DNA of 52,358 nt, taken from the NCBI GenBank assembly GCA_036397875.1, contig DASWIC010000008.1, positions 1-52,358 of the forward strand, read 5' to 3'. Shown here one piece after another: positions 10,968 to 19,494 of this stretch. The first letter of the stretch is position 1. Every line of letters starts with the position of its first letter. The position numbers were made by a program, and so were the translations under genes. The notes beneath the pieces are model-generated. The model worked only from the letters and a program-made list of their open reading frames with translations, was not told the DNA's origin and did not search any database. The DNA comes from SG8-41 sp036397875 (GTDB lineage: Bacteria > Pseudomonadota > Gammaproteobacteria > Burkholderiales > SG8-41).

Positions 10968-12746
10968 ATGCGTAGCGAATACTGCGGGCTCATCAACCGC
11001 GGACACCTGGGCCGGACCGTGACATTGTTCGGCTGGGTGCACCGCCGCCGCGACCACGGCGGGGTGATCTTCGTGGATCTGCGTGACCGCGAGGGACTGG
11101 TGCAGGTGGTATGCGACCCGGACGCTCCGGAGACCTTCAGGACCGCGGACCGGCTGCGGGCGGAGTACGTGGTCCGCGTCGAAGGCCGGGTACGGGAGCG
11201 TCCCGCGGGCACCGTCAATCCCGAGCTCGCAAGCGGGGAAGTGGAGGTGCTGGCGCGCGACATCGCCATCCTCAACGCGTCCCTCCCGCCGCCGTTCCAG
11301 ATCGATGACGAGCATCTGTCGGAGACGGTGCGGCTCGAGCACCGCGTGCTCGACCTGCGGCGGCCCGTCATGCAGAAAAACCTGCGGCTGCGCCACCGGG
11401 TGGCGATGGCGGTGCGCCAGTTCCTCGACCGCAACGGCTTTATCGACGTCGAGACGCCCATGCTCACGCGCTCCACGCCCGAGGGCGCCCGCGATTACCT
11501 GGTGCCTTCGCGTGTGCACCCGGGCGAGTTCTTCGCGCTGCCGCAGTCGCCGCAGCTCTTCAAGCAATTGCTGATGGTCGCGGGCTACGACCGCTACTAC
11601 CAGATCGTGAAATGCTTCCGCGACGAGGACCTGCGCGCGGACCGCCAGCCGGAATTCACGCAGATCGACGTCGAAACGTCCTTCCTCGACCAGCAGGCGA
11701 TCACGGTCCTCATGGAGTCGCTCGTGCGGCACCTGTTCAAGGAGGGGATCGGGGCGGATCTGCCCGATCCCTTCCCGCGCCTCACCTACGACGAGGCCAT
11801 GCGCCGCTACGGCAGCGACAAGCCGGACTTGCGCGTGCCGCTGGAGCTGACCGAGTTGACGGACGTGATGAAGGGCGTCGCCTTCAAGGTGTTCGCGGGT
11901 CCTGCGGGCATGGCGGGCGGGCGCGTGGCGGGCCTGCTCATACCGCGCGGCGGCGAGCTGACGCGGGGCGAGATCGACGCCTATACGGAATTCGTGAGTG
12001 GCCACGGCGCCAAGGGGCTCGCCTGGATCAAGGTGAATGACGTCGCGAAGGGGCGCGAGGGGCTGCAGTCGCCGATCGTCAAGAATCTTTCCGACGAGGC
12101 CCTGAAGGCGGTCGTCGAGCGCTCCGGTGCGAAGGACGGCGACCTCATGTTCTTCGGGGCGGACCGGGCGAAGATCGTCAATGACGCGCTCGGCGCGCTG
12201 CGCGTGAAGATCGGGCACGAGCGCGGCTACGCGCAGCCCGGCTGGCGCCCGCTGTGGGTGCTCGATTTCCCGATGTTCGAGTGGGACGAGGAGGAGAAGC
12301 GCTGGAATGCCATGCACCATCCGTTCACCTCGCCCGCCGACGGCCACGAGGACCGCCTCGATTCCGACCCGGGCGCCGCGCGCGCCAAGGCGCACGACCT
12401 CGTGGTGAACGGCTGGGAAATCGGCGGCGGCTCGGTGCGGATCCACCGGGCTGACGTCCAGCAGAAAGTGTTCCGCGCGCTCGCCATCGGGCCGGACGAG
12501 GCGCAGGCCAAGTTCGGCTTCCTGCTCGACGCGCTGCAGTTCGGCGCGCCCCCGCACGGCGGCATCGCGTTCGGGCTCGACCGCATCGTTGCGCTGATGG
12601 CGGGCGCGGACTCGATCCGCGACGTCATCGCGTTCCCCAAGACGCAGCGCGCGCAATGCCTGCTCACGCATGCGCCGAGCCCGGTGGACGAGCGGCAGCT
12701 GCGGGAGCTGCACATCCGCCTCCGGCACAAGGACCGTGAGTCGTGA
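10968..12746 (+). CDS. aspS: Aspartyl-tRNA synthetase (probably non-discriminating Asp/Asn type)
   Basis: Charges tRNA-Asp with aspartate; class II synthetase of 592 aa, the normal bacterial length. The N-terminal OB fold binds the anticodon (FGWVHRRRDHGGVIFVDLRD). Motif 2 is around FRDEDLRADRQPEFTQID, the GAD insertion domain spans roughly 290-420, and motif 3 is GGIAFGLDRIVALMAG. His30 in RRDHGG, where E. coli has Leu, is the residue associated with non-discriminating enzymes that also charge tRNA-Asn for the GatCAB amidotransferase; that consequence is inferred. The stop codon lies inside a period-7 repeat that also covers the start of the next gene. Confidence 0.96.
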   Translation: MRSEYCGLINRGHLGRTVTLFGWVHRRRDHGGVIFVDLRDREGLVQVVCDPDAPETFRTADRLRAEYVVRVEGRVRERPAGTVNPELASGEVEVLARDIAILNASLPPPFQIDDEHLSETVRLEHRVLDLRRPVMQKNLRLRHRVAMAVRQFLDRNGFIDVETPMLTRSTPEGARDYLVPSRVHPGEFFALPQSPQLFKQLLMVAGYDRYYQIVKCFRDEDLRADRQPEFTQIDVETSFLDQQAITVLMESLVRHLFKEGIGADLPDPFPRLTYDEAMRRYGSDKPDLRVPLELTELTDVMKGVAFKVFAGPAGMAGGRVAGLLIPRGGELTRGEIDAYTEFVSGHGAKGLAWIKVNDVAKGREGLQSPIVKNLSDEALKAVVERSGAKDGDLMFFGADRAKIVNDALGALRVKIGHERGYAQPGWRPLWVLDFPMFEWDEEEKRWNAMHHPFTSPADGHEDRLDSDPGAARAKAHDLVVNGWEIGGGSVRIHRADVQQKVFRALAIGPDEAQAKFGFLLDALQFGAPPHGGIAFGLDRIVALMAGADSIRDVIAFPKTQRAQCLLTHAPSPVDERQLRELHIRLRHKDRES

Positions 12747-12769
12747 TTCGTGAGTCGTGATTCGAGTCG
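12735..12769. repeat. Period-7 tandem repeat (CGTGAGT/CGTGATT) at the aspS-RNase junction
   Basis: Units CGTGAGT, CGTGATT, CGTGAGT, CGTGATT, then a diverged CGAGTCG. It contains both the aspS stop and the GTG start of the next gene. Confidence 0.8.
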
Positions 12770-13149
12770 GTCTCGGTTCGCTTCTGTCATCCGCGACGCT
12801 TCGGCTCGCGCTGGCGCTGTGTCTGATACCGGTCTCGTCGGCCTGCCTGCCGCAGGGACAATCGGACTCCATTCCGGGGATCGCCGTTGCGGAACTGCCG
12901 GCGGAGGCGCGCGAGACGATCGCGCTGATCCGCAAGGGCGGGCCGTTTCCGCACCGGCGCGACGCGGTCGTCTTCGGCAATTTCGAGAAGAGGCTCCCAG
13001 CCAAGGCGCGCGGCCACTACCGGGAGTACACGGTGAGGACGCCCGGCGCGAAAGACCGCGGCGCCCGGCGCATTGTCGCCGGCCGCGGCGGGGAGCTCTA
13101 CTACACGGACGATCACTACAACAGTTTCCGGCGCATCAAGGAGCCGTGA
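12757..13149 (+). CDS. Secreted guanyl-specific ribonuclease, barnase/RNase Sa family
   Basis: Extracytoplasmic RNase of 130 aa that cleaves after guanosine. A signal sequence covers residues 1-29 (hydrophobic core ATLRLALALCLIPVSSA). The mature domain shows the family layout: AVVFGNFEKRLP, the general base Glu90 in YREYTV, Arg104/Arg105 in ARRIVAG and the catalytic His120 in TDDHYNSF. The Cys after SSA is not in a good lipobox, so a soluble secreted form is more likely. The start is a GTG at 12757 inside the tandem repeat. The next gene encodes its inhibitor; the two abut exactly, supporting a toxin/immunity pair. Confidence 0.85.
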   Translation: MIRVGLGSLLSSATLRLALALCLIPVSSACLPQGQSDSIPGIAVAELPAEARETIALIRKGGPFPHRRDAVVFGNFEKRLPAKARGHYREYTVRTPGAKDRGARRIVAGRGGELYYTDDHYNSFRRIKEP

Positions 13150-13578
13150 TTGAGATACGACAAACTCATACGTTCCGGGCGAGCCGGCATATATGCGGCG
13201 CCGCAATTGACGGGGCCGCTGCGGGCGGCGGCGCTGCGGGCGGGCCTCGCCTGGCTAGACCTCGACCTCGCGGGCGTGGCTGATCGCGATGCGTTCTTGC
13301 GGCGGTGCGCAGCGGTGTTTTCGCTGCCCGGCTATTTCGGGCGCAACTGGGACGCGCTTCACGAATGCCTGCTGGACTTTGCCGGGCGCGGCGAACCGGG
13401 CGCCATCGTGCACTGGCGGCGCGGGGCAGTGCTCGCGCGGCGCGCGCCGGAAGTGGTGACCACCGCCTTTGAAGTCCTGAAGGATGTCGCCGCCTATTGG
13501 GGCGGCAGCAGGCGAACGTTCCTCGTGGTCGTGGACCGCGATAGCGCGCGCGGCCGCGCCCTGCCGCCCTTGCGCTAG
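13150..13578 (+). CDS. Barstar-family ribonuclease inhibitor
   Basis: Cytosolic protein of 142 aa that should block any RNase not yet exported. The barstar core is FSLPGYFGRNWDALHECL (residues 57-74), where the Trp-Asp pair and following helix form the inhibitory surface, with the C-terminal strand TFLVVVDRD. The start is an unusual TTG whose first base directly follows the TGA of the RNase gene, with no free spacer, so its translation is probably coupled to that of the toxin. Compared with the 90 aa Bacillus barstar it has about 30 extra N-terminal residues. An alternative start further in would remove only this extension. Confidence 0.85.
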   Translation: MRYDKLIRSGRAGIYAAPQLTGPLRAAALRAGLAWLDLDLAGVADRDAFLRRCAAVFSLPGYFGRNWDALHECLLDFAGRGEPGAIVHWRRGAVLARRAPEVVTTAFEVLKDVAAYWGGSRRTFLVVVDRDSARGRALPPLR

Positions 13579-13589
13579 AAGCAGTGTTC

Positions 13590-13610
13590 CTTCCCCCGTC
13601 AAGGGGGAGG
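13590..13610. repeat. REP-like palindrome, second copy
   Basis: Same palindrome as at 1113-1133 with one substitution. Its GGGGGAGG arm lies about 20 nt before the nudB start. Confidence 0.6.
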
Positions 13611-13628
13611 AGAACCTTTCTTGATCTG

Positions 13629-14087
13629 ATGGAATACAAGATTCCGATTTCGGTGCTGGTCGTGGTGTACACGCCCGACCTCGAGGTGCTGCTGCTCGAG
13701 CGCGCCGACCGGCCGGGCTTCTGGCAGTCCGTGACCGGCAGCCAGGACGAAGGCGAGACGCTGCTCCAGACCGCGGTGCGCGAGCTGAGGGAGGAAACCG
13801 GGCTCGACGCGGGGCGCTACGAGCTGACCGACTGGCGCAGCCAGAATCGTTACGAGATCTACCGGCGCTGGCGCAGCCGCTATGCACCGGGGGTCACCCA
13901 CAATACCGAGCACGTGTACGGGTTGCGAGTCCCGCAGCGGCTCGAGGTCGCCCTGCAGCCGAGGGAGCATTTGCGCCACGAGTGGCTGCCCTGGCGGGCC
14001 GCCGCGGAGAAGGTTTTTTCGTGGAGCAATGCCAAGGCCATACGCGAGGTGCCGGAGCGGGCCCGCCAGCCCGGCGCAAGACCCTGA
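13629..14087 (+). CDS. nudB: Dihydroneopterin triphosphate diphosphatase
   Basis: Removes pyrophosphate from 7,8-dihydroneopterin triphosphate early in folate synthesis. The 152 aa protein has a complete Nudix box at residues 37-59 (G, five residues, E, seven residues, REL-REETGL). The family-typical start MEYKIPISVLVVVYTPD and HNTEHVYGLRVP, the NudB segment before the substrate pocket, support the specific assignment over a generic Nudix hydrolase. The frame is open further upstream but only through the palindromic repeat, so 13629 is chosen. Position downstream of aspS is typical for the group. Confidence 0.9.
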   Translation: MEYKIPISVLVVVYTPDLEVLLLERADRPGFWQSVTGSQDEGETLLQTAVRELREETGLDAGRYELTDWRSQNRYEIYRRWRSRYAPGVTHNTEHVYGLRVPQRLEVALQPREHLRHEWLPWRAAAEKVFSWSNAKAIREVPERARQPGARP

Positions 14088-14186
14088 CCAGAATGCGGAC
14101 TCTGCAGAAATCCGTCGCACCAAACCGCCGGTTTTCTGTCTTATCATTACGGGAGATTTCACTCCCACGAAGGGGGTGCAAGAGCA

Positions 14187-15284
14187 ATGGACGCCGCGAC
14201 GATCGCGTTTGACCGCTACCAGCCGCTGGCCGACGAGGCGTGCGACACGCGCGTCCGCGCGGCGCGCGCGGCGCTCGGGAGCCGCGCGGTGATCCTCGGC
14301 CATCACTACCAGCGCCCCGAGGTCTACAAGCATGCCGACCTCACCGGCGACTCGCTCCAGCTCTCCAAGCTGGCGGCAACGACCGACGCGCAATACATCG
14401 TGTTCTGCGGCGTGCATTTCATGGCGGAAGTGGCGGACATCCTGTCCAAGCCCGCGCAGGTGACCATCCTTCCCGATCTCGGCGCCGGATGCTCCATGGC
14501 GGACATGGCGAACCTCGCCAAGGTCGAGCGCGCGTGGCGCGACCTCTCGACGGTGCTGGACCCCGACCAGCACGTCACGCCGGTCACCTACATCAACTCC
14601 GCGGCGGACCTGAAGGCGTTCTGCGGCGAGCACGGCGGCATCGTCTGCACTTCCTCCAACGCGCGCGAGATCCTCGGGTGGTCGTTCAGGCAGCGCGACA
14701 AGGTGCTGTTCTTCCCCGACCAGCACCTGGGCCGCTGGACCGGGTACCTGATGGACATTCCGCTCGCCGAGATGCTGGTGTGGGACCCGGACGAGGAGCT
14801 CGGGGGGCTCACGCCGCAGCAGGTCAAGATGGCGAAGATCCTGCTCTGGAAGGGGCACTGCTCGGTGCACCAGATGTTCCAGCCGCAGCACATCCTGCGC
14901 TGGCGCGAGCGCAACCCCTCCGGGATGGTGATCTCGCACCCCGAATGCCGCTTCGATGTGTGCAAGCTCTCCGACTACGTCGGGTCCACCGATTTCATCA
15001 TCCGGACCGTCGCCGCGAGCCCCCCGGGCACGCGCTGGCTGGTCGGCACCGAGTTGAACCTCGTCAACCGCATCGCGGAGCAGTTCAAGTCCCAGGGCAA
15101 GCTGGTGCAGTTCATGGCAACGATGGTGTGCATGTGCTCCACCATGGCGCGCATCGATCCGCAGCACTTTGCCTGGGCGCTGGAGAACCTCGTGGCGGGC
15201 AAGGTGGTCAATCAGATCAAGGTGCCGCGGCACGAAGCGGAGCTCGCGCGCATCGCGCTCGACCGCATGCTTGCGGTCTCGTAA
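14187..15284 (+). CDS. nadA: Quinolinate synthase
   Basis: Condenses iminoaspartate and dihydroxyacetone phosphate to quinolinate in NAD synthesis; a [4Fe-4S] enzyme. 365 aa. Signature parts are VILGHHYQRPEVYKHADLTG near the N terminus, Cys74 in IVFCGVHFMAEVA, ISHPECRFDVCKLSDYVGST, and a C-terminal MVCMCSTM. The three cluster-binding cysteines required by the family are available. nadB and nadC are not in the window. A short stem (GGGAGATTTCACTCCC, 14151-14166) precedes the ribosome site AAGGGGG. Start 14187 is the first ATG after it. Confidence 0.94.
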   Translation: MDAATIAFDRYQPLADEACDTRVRAARAALGSRAVILGHHYQRPEVYKHADLTGDSLQLSKLAATTDAQYIVFCGVHFMAEVADILSKPAQVTILPDLGAGCSMADMANLAKVERAWRDLSTVLDPDQHVTPVTYINSAADLKAFCGEHGGIVCTSSNAREILGWSFRQRDKVLFFPDQHLGRWTGYLMDIPLAEMLVWDPDEELGGLTPQQVKMAKILLWKGHCSVHQMFQPQHILRWRERNPSGMVISHPECRFDVCKLSDYVGSTDFIIRTVAASPPGTRWLVGTELNLVNRIAEQFKSQGKLVQFMATMVCMCSTMARIDPQHFAWALENLVAGKVVNQIKVPRHEAELARIALDRMLAVS

Positions 15285-15326
15285 TCCCCCTGCCGGGCAA
15301 GTCCGGGTGCTACGCTACGGGCTGCA

Positions 15327-15938
15327 ATGCCCGACGCACGCCTGTTCCTGCTGCCGCTGCTCGTGCTGCTCGTGCCCGCCCGCGCGGCGGAGATCACGGT
15401 CAACGCGACGCGCAGCGGCGCGATCCTGCAAGTGGAAGCGAGCGCCGAATTCGAAGGCAGCCTCGCCCGCGCCTGGCAGGTCCTGACCGACTACGAGCGC
15501 CTCACCGCGTTCGTCCCCGACCTGCGGGAGAGCCGCGTCGTTTCCCGCGAGCGCAACAACGCGCTGGTGGACCAGAAAGGCGCGGCGCGGCTGCTGTTCT
15601 TCAGCTACCCCATGGACGTGCGGCTCGCCATCACCGAGTACCCCTACGAGCGGGTGGTGTCGCATTCCGTGGCCGGCAATTTCCGGGAGATGCGCAGTAC
15701 TTACACGCTGGCCATGCGCAAAGGGCATGTCCTCCTGCAGTATTCGGGCCGCATGATCCCCGATTTCTATGTCCCGCCGCTGATCGGCACGCTGGTCCTG
15801 CGGCACAACGTCGAATCCACGTTTCGAGCGCTGGTGAATGAAATGGAGCACGGGACAACAAGCCAGCCCCCAGCGGCCAGCGACCAGCGACCGGTGACCG
15901 GGAACCACGGCGGGGAACGCAACGTGCAGATGGAATAA
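15327..15938 (+). CDS. Exported SRPBCC (START/polyketide-cyclase-like) protein
   Basis: Predicted periplasmic lipid- or ligand-binding protein of 203 aa. A signal peptide (ARLFLLPLLVLLVPARAAE) ends near residue 21, followed by an SRPBCC fold recognisable from SLARAWQVLTDYERLTAFVPDL and the later strand/helix pattern ending TLVLRHNVESTFRALVNEM. The last 30 residues are low complexity and are encoded by a period-7 repeat, so the functional protein probably ends before them. It overlaps nothing and is followed at once by a lipoprotein gene, suggesting shared envelope function. No ligand can be assigned. Confidence 0.75.
   Translation: MPDARLFLLPLLVLLVPARAAEITVNATRSGAILQVEASAEFEGSLARAWQVLTDYERLTAFVPDLRESRVVSRERNNALVDQKGAARLLFFSYPMDVRLAITEYPYERVVSHSVAGNFREMRSTYTLAMRKGHVLLQYSGRMIPDFYVPPLIGTLVLRHNVESTFRALVNEMEHGTTSQPPAASDQRPVTGNHGGERNVQME
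15870..15904. repeat. Period-7 tandem repeat (CCAGCGA) in the 3' end of the SRPBCC gene
   Basis: Five heptamers: CCAGCGG, CCAGCGA, CCAGCGA, CCGGTGA, CCGGGAA. It ends 34 nt before the stop codon and encodes a low-complexity tail. Confidence 0.8.
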
Positions 15939-15939
15939 A

Positions 15940-17457
15940 GTGAGTAGCGCAGGTCCAGGCCACAGTATGCCGGTCACAGCTCGTCACACGTCGCTCGTCA
16001 CTCGTCACCTCGGCGCGGCGCTTGTTTGCGCCGCGCTCGCGAGTTGCGCGGTCGCGCCGTCCCCGCGGCACGCAACCGGCGAGGAGGCGCGGTGCTACGT
16101 CTTGTTCGAGCACGTGGACCGGGCGGTGGAGGAGGCGGGAGTGGGGGATGGCATGGTCGCGCGCGTAGCCGGTTTTCCCTACCTGCGGGCGAGCCGTTTT
16201 CTCGCGAGCTACACGCGAAACGAACTTTCCGAGGCGCAATTCGACCAGTGGGTGGGGCGCATGATGACGCTGGGACGCGAGGCGCACCGGGTCGAGCTTG
16301 CGAACCTGCCGGCCGCAAACCGCGTTGCGCTCGGACACGCCCCCCTGCACGATGCGCTGGAGCAATGCGCGAGGCGGCTCGCGGCGGCCGACCGGGCACG
16401 GCCCGAGCGGCGGGCGGCTTTGCTCGGCGCGGCCAGCGTGCCCGACGACTACGTGACGTGGCAGCGGGTGGTGGGACTGTACTGGCTTACGCGTATTCCC
16501 TTTGCGAACGGCGTGCGCAACTGGCAGCGGGACGTGCTCGATACGTTCGCAAAACCGCTCGAAGCATTGCCGGTGACCGGCCAGCTCCTGGCGTACTCGC
16601 CGCCCGGCCGGGTCATGCGCGAGGACATTGCCGCGGTGCTCGCGCGCGCCTCCGCCAACCCGCTCGGCATACCCGAGCCGCGCGGTGAAGATCTTGAGTC
16701 GCTGTTCCGCGCGTTTGCACCGGGATTCGAGGTGGATACCAAAAGCCATGCCGACGTGCCGGGGGAAATCGGCTGGGGCGAGGACGGACTGCCGCGCGTC
16801 GTGTCGCGCCGGCCGGTCGTCTATCGCCGCGTCTCGCACGCGCGCTATGAAGGGCGCGCGCTGCTGCAGTTGAATTACGCGATCTGGTTTCCGGAACGCC
16901 CCCTCGAGCCGGGCTGGGACATCCTCGGCGGCCACCTCGACGCCGTGCTGTGGCGGGTGACGCTCGCGCCCGACGGTGAGCCATGGGTGTTCGACACGAT
17001 ACATCACTGCGGCTGCTACCATCAGTTCATTACGACGCCCCGCGCCGCGTTGAAACCCCAGCCCGAGACTCTGGATGAAACCGCGTTCGTGCCGCAAGCG
17101 TTGCCGCGTGTCGGACCCGGCACGCGGCTCACGTTGCGGCTGGCGGCGGGCACGCACTACCTGGGGCGCGCCGTCCTGAACGCCGCCCGGCCTGAGCAGT
17201 CCACGGAATATGTTTTTGCCAACGACGATGCCCTGCGTTCGCTTCCCCTGAAGGAGGGGGAGCACCGCAGCGTGTTCCGGCCCGACGGCATCGTGCCCGG
17301 CAGCGAGCGCGGCGAGCGCTGGTTGTTCTGGCCGATGGGCGTCCCCGAGCCTGGCGCCATGCGGCAGTGGGGGCGGCACGCGACCGCCTTCGTCGGGCGC
17401 CGCCATTTCGACGACCCCGGGCTCCTTGAGCGATACTTCTCGCTCAAGGAGCCATGA
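15940..17457 (+). CDS. Large lipoprotein of unknown function
   Basis: 505 aa, not recognised. A signal sequence with a good lipobox (ALVCAALASC, Cys at residue 36) predicts membrane anchoring. The mature part contains YVTWQRVVGLYWLTRIPFANG, a central domain with ALLQLNYAIWFPER and WVFDTIHHCGCYHQF, and a C-terminal region ending GRRHFDDPGLLERYFSLKEP. The HHCGCYH cluster could bind a metal, which is a guess. The start is GTG at 15940; ATG at 15967 (MPVTARHTSLVTRH) would also give a proper signal peptide. The signal's basic region is encoded by a heptamer repeat. Its stop overlaps the next start by ATGA, so it is coupled to the endonuclease/phosphatase gene. Confidence 0.8.
   Translation: MSSAGPGHSMPVTARHTSLVTRHLGAALVCAALASCAVAPSPRHATGEEARCYVLFEHVDRAVEEAGVGDGMVARVAGFPYLRASRFLASYTRNELSEAQFDQWVGRMMTLGREAHRVELANLPAANRVALGHAPLHDALEQCARRLAAADRARPERRAALLGAASVPDDYVTWQRVVGLYWLTRIPFANGVRNWQRDVLDTFAKPLEALPVTGQLLAYSPPGRVMREDIAAVLARASANPLGIPEPRGEDLESLFRAFAPGFEVDTKSHADVPGEIGWGEDGLPRVVSRRPVVYRRVSHARYEGRALLQLNYAIWFPERPLEPGWDILGGHLDAVLWRVTLAPDGEPWVFDTIHHCGCYHQFITTPRAALKPQPETLDETAFVPQALPRVGPGTRLTLRLAAGTHYLGRAVLNAARPEQSTEYVFANDDALRSLPLKEGEHRSVFRPDGIVPGSERGERWLFWPMGVPEPGAMRQWGRHATAFVGRRHFDDPGLLERYFSLKEP
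15973..16007. repeat. Period-7 tandem repeat (CTCGTCA) in the lipoprotein signal-peptide region
   Basis: Heptamers GGTCACA, CTCGTCA, CACGTCG, CTCGTCA, CTCGTCA. It lies just after the ATG alternative start at 15967. Confidence 0.8.
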
Positions 17458-18227
17458 TTCAGAAAACCATGCGCACGCTGCGCGTCGCCAGCTACAACAT
17501 CCACAAGGGCCTCTCGTTCACGCCGCTGCTGAACCGGCGGCTCACGATACACGAGCTGCGCGACAAGCTGCACCAGCTCGGCGCCGATATCGTGTTCCTG
17601 CAGGAGGTGCGGGGCCGGCACGACCACCACGCCCGGCGCTACGCGAACTGGCCGGCCGCGCCGCAATACGAGTTCCTCGCCGACTCGGTCTGGAGCGACT
17701 TTGCCTACGGCAGAAATTCCGTCTATGACGCCGGGCATCATGGCAACGCGATCCTGTCGCGCTTCCCGATTCTCGCGTGGGATAACCAGGACGTATCGTT
17801 GCGACGCTTCGAGCGGCGCGGGCTGCTCCATAGCGAGATCCGGGTTCCGGGCTGGAGCGAGCCGTTGCATTGCGTGTGCGTGCATCTCGGCTTGCGGGGG
17901 CGCGAGCGCAGCCGCCAGATGGAGAAGCTGCGGCAGCGCATCGAGCGGCTGGTGCCGCGCGACGCGCCGCTCATCGTCGCGGGCGACTTCAACGACTGGC
18001 GCCAGCGCGCGACGCACGAGCTGGCGCATCCCCTGAGCCTGCACGAAGTTTTCGAGCTCGTGCATTTCCGCCCGGCGCGCACGTTCCCCGCGATGCTGCC
18101 GCTGATGACGCTCGATCGCATCTATGTCCGCGGCTTCCAGGTGCGCAGCGCGCACGTGCACCACGGGCGCGCCTGGGCGCGCATATCCGACCATGCGGCG
18201 CTGACCGCGACGCTGGCGCGGCTGTGA
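17454..18227 (+). CDS. Endonuclease/exonuclease/phosphatase (EEP) family hydrolase
   Basis: Mg-dependent phosphodiesterase-fold protein of 257 aa. Active-site landmarks in order are ASYNIHKG (Asn), IVFLQEVRG (metal-binding Glu), a His-rich segment, IVAGDFNDWRQRA (Asp/Asn) and the terminal SDHAALTATL (Asp-His). No signal peptide is seen, so it is cytosolic or membrane-peripheral. It overlaps the lipoprotein stop by 4 nt and ends 10 nt before cardiolipin synthase. In E. coli the same pairing (ybhP next to clsB) occurs, so a role near phospholipid turnover is a reasonable inference. Real substrate unknown. Confidence 0.85.
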   Translation: MIQKTMRTLRVASYNIHKGLSFTPLLNRRLTIHELRDKLHQLGADIVFLQEVRGRHDHHARRYANWPAAPQYEFLADSVWSDFAYGRNSVYDAGHHGNAILSRFPILAWDNQDVSLRRFERRGLLHSEIRVPGWSEPLHCVCVHLGLRGRERSRQMEKLRQRIERLVPRDAPLIVAGDFNDWRQRATHELAHPLSLHEVFELVHFRPARTFPAMLPLMTLDRIYVRGFQVRSAHVHHGRAWARISDHAALTATLARL

Positions 18228-18237
18228 GGTTGCGGGC

Positions 18238-19404
18238 ATGGCGGAATTCTTCAACGGCAACCGGATCACATTGCTGAAGTCCGGCGTGGATTATTTTCCG
18301 CAACTGGAAGCCGCGATTGACGCCGCGCGGAAGGAGGTCCATCTCGAAACCTACATCTTCCAGGCCGATGCGACGGGGCACGCGATCGCCGACGCGCTGG
18401 CGCGCGCGGCGCAACGACAGGTGGCGGTGCACGTCCTGGTGGACGGTTTCGGATCGCAGGATCTCGACCCGGCGCTGGTCAGGCGGATGAAAGCGGCCGG
18501 CATCCATTTCCTGGTTTATCGCCCGGACATCTCGCCGTGGAGCCTGCGGCGCGCGCGGCTGCGGCGCCTGCACCGCAAGATCGCCGTGATCGACGCACGA
18601 ATCGCGTTCGTGGGGGGCATCAACGTACTGGACGACGTGGACGAGCCGGGCCGGATCGAGCCCCGCTTCGACTATGCGGTGCGGATCGAAGGACCGATGC
18701 TGTCGAAGATCCACCCCGTCGTGAAATGGCTGTGGAAGCTCGTGAATACGATCCAGTTGCGCGCGCGCCTGCCGGAAAGGGTGCGGCTCGAGCCCTCGCT
18801 GGAGTTCCGCGGCAGGCAGCGCGCGGCGTTCGTCACGCGCGACAACCTCGGGCATCGCCGCGATATCGAGCAGGCGTATCTGGAGGCGATCGGCCGGGCG
18901 CGCAGCGAAATCCTGATCGCCAATGCGTATTTTTTCCCCGGCCAATCCTTCCGGAGGGCACTGGTCGACGCCGCCGCGCGCGGCGTGCGCGTGATCCTCC
19001 TGCTGCAGGGCCGGGTCGAGTACGTGCTGCAGCACTACGCATCGCGCGCCCTGTACGGCACGTTTCTGGACGCCGGCATCGAGATCCACGAGTACCACCG
19101 GAGCTTCCTGCACGCCAAGGTCGCCGTGATCGACCGCCACTGGGCGACGGTGGGCTCGTCCAACATCGACCCCTTCAGCCTGCTGCTCGCGCGCGAGGCC
19201 AACGTGGTGATCGAGGATGAAGGTTTCGCCGGGCAATTGCGGGAGAGCCTGCTCGCGGCCATGCAGGACGGGGCGGCGCAGATGCGGCGCGAGAGCTGGA
19301 GGCGCCAGCCGTGGCGGGTGCGCGTCGTTACCTGGGCCTGCTACGGGCTGGTCCGCCTGCTGACCGGCCTCTTCGCCTACGGCGGGGCGCGGGAATTTAC
19401 CTAG
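18238..19404 (+). CDS. clsB: Cardiolipin synthase B (phospholipase D family)
   Basis: Makes cardiolipin by phosphatidyl transfer at the inner membrane. 388 aa with two HKD catalytic motifs: His112-Lys114-Asp119 (HRKIAVID) followed by VGGIN, and His292-Lys294-Asp299 (HAKVAVID) followed by VGSSNID. There are no N-terminal transmembrane helices, which is the ClsB rather than ClsA layout; a short hydrophobic C-terminal stretch (WACYGLVRLLTGLFAYG) could anchor it. It is the last gene of the run, and 221 non-coding bases follow. Confidence 0.9.
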   Translation: MAEFFNGNRITLLKSGVDYFPQLEAAIDAARKEVHLETYIFQADATGHAIADALARAAQRQVAVHVLVDGFGSQDLDPALVRRMKAAGIHFLVYRPDISPWSLRRARLRRLHRKIAVIDARIAFVGGINVLDDVDEPGRIEPRFDYAVRIEGPMLSKIHPVVKWLWKLVNTIQLRARLPERVRLEPSLEFRGRQRAAFVTRDNLGHRRDIEQAYLEAIGRARSEILIANAYFFPGQSFRRALVDAAARGVRVILLLQGRVEYVLQHYASRALYGTFLDAGIEIHEYHRSFLHAKVAVIDRHWATVGSSNIDPFSLLLAREANVVIEDEGFAGQLRESLLAAMQDGAAQMRRESWRRQPWRVRVVTWACYGLVRLLTGLFAYGGAREFT

Positions 19405-19494
19405 CGCTACTCAGCCGCGCGATATCGGGGCATGGCGCACGGCAAACGCGCCCGGCAGGAGTGCTAACCCCCTGATTTATTGTGGAACGCATTC

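Noticed and set aside
10950..13004. Long minus-strand frame opposite aspS
   Set aside because: Shadow of aspS; same GC-codon pattern, no recognisable domain.
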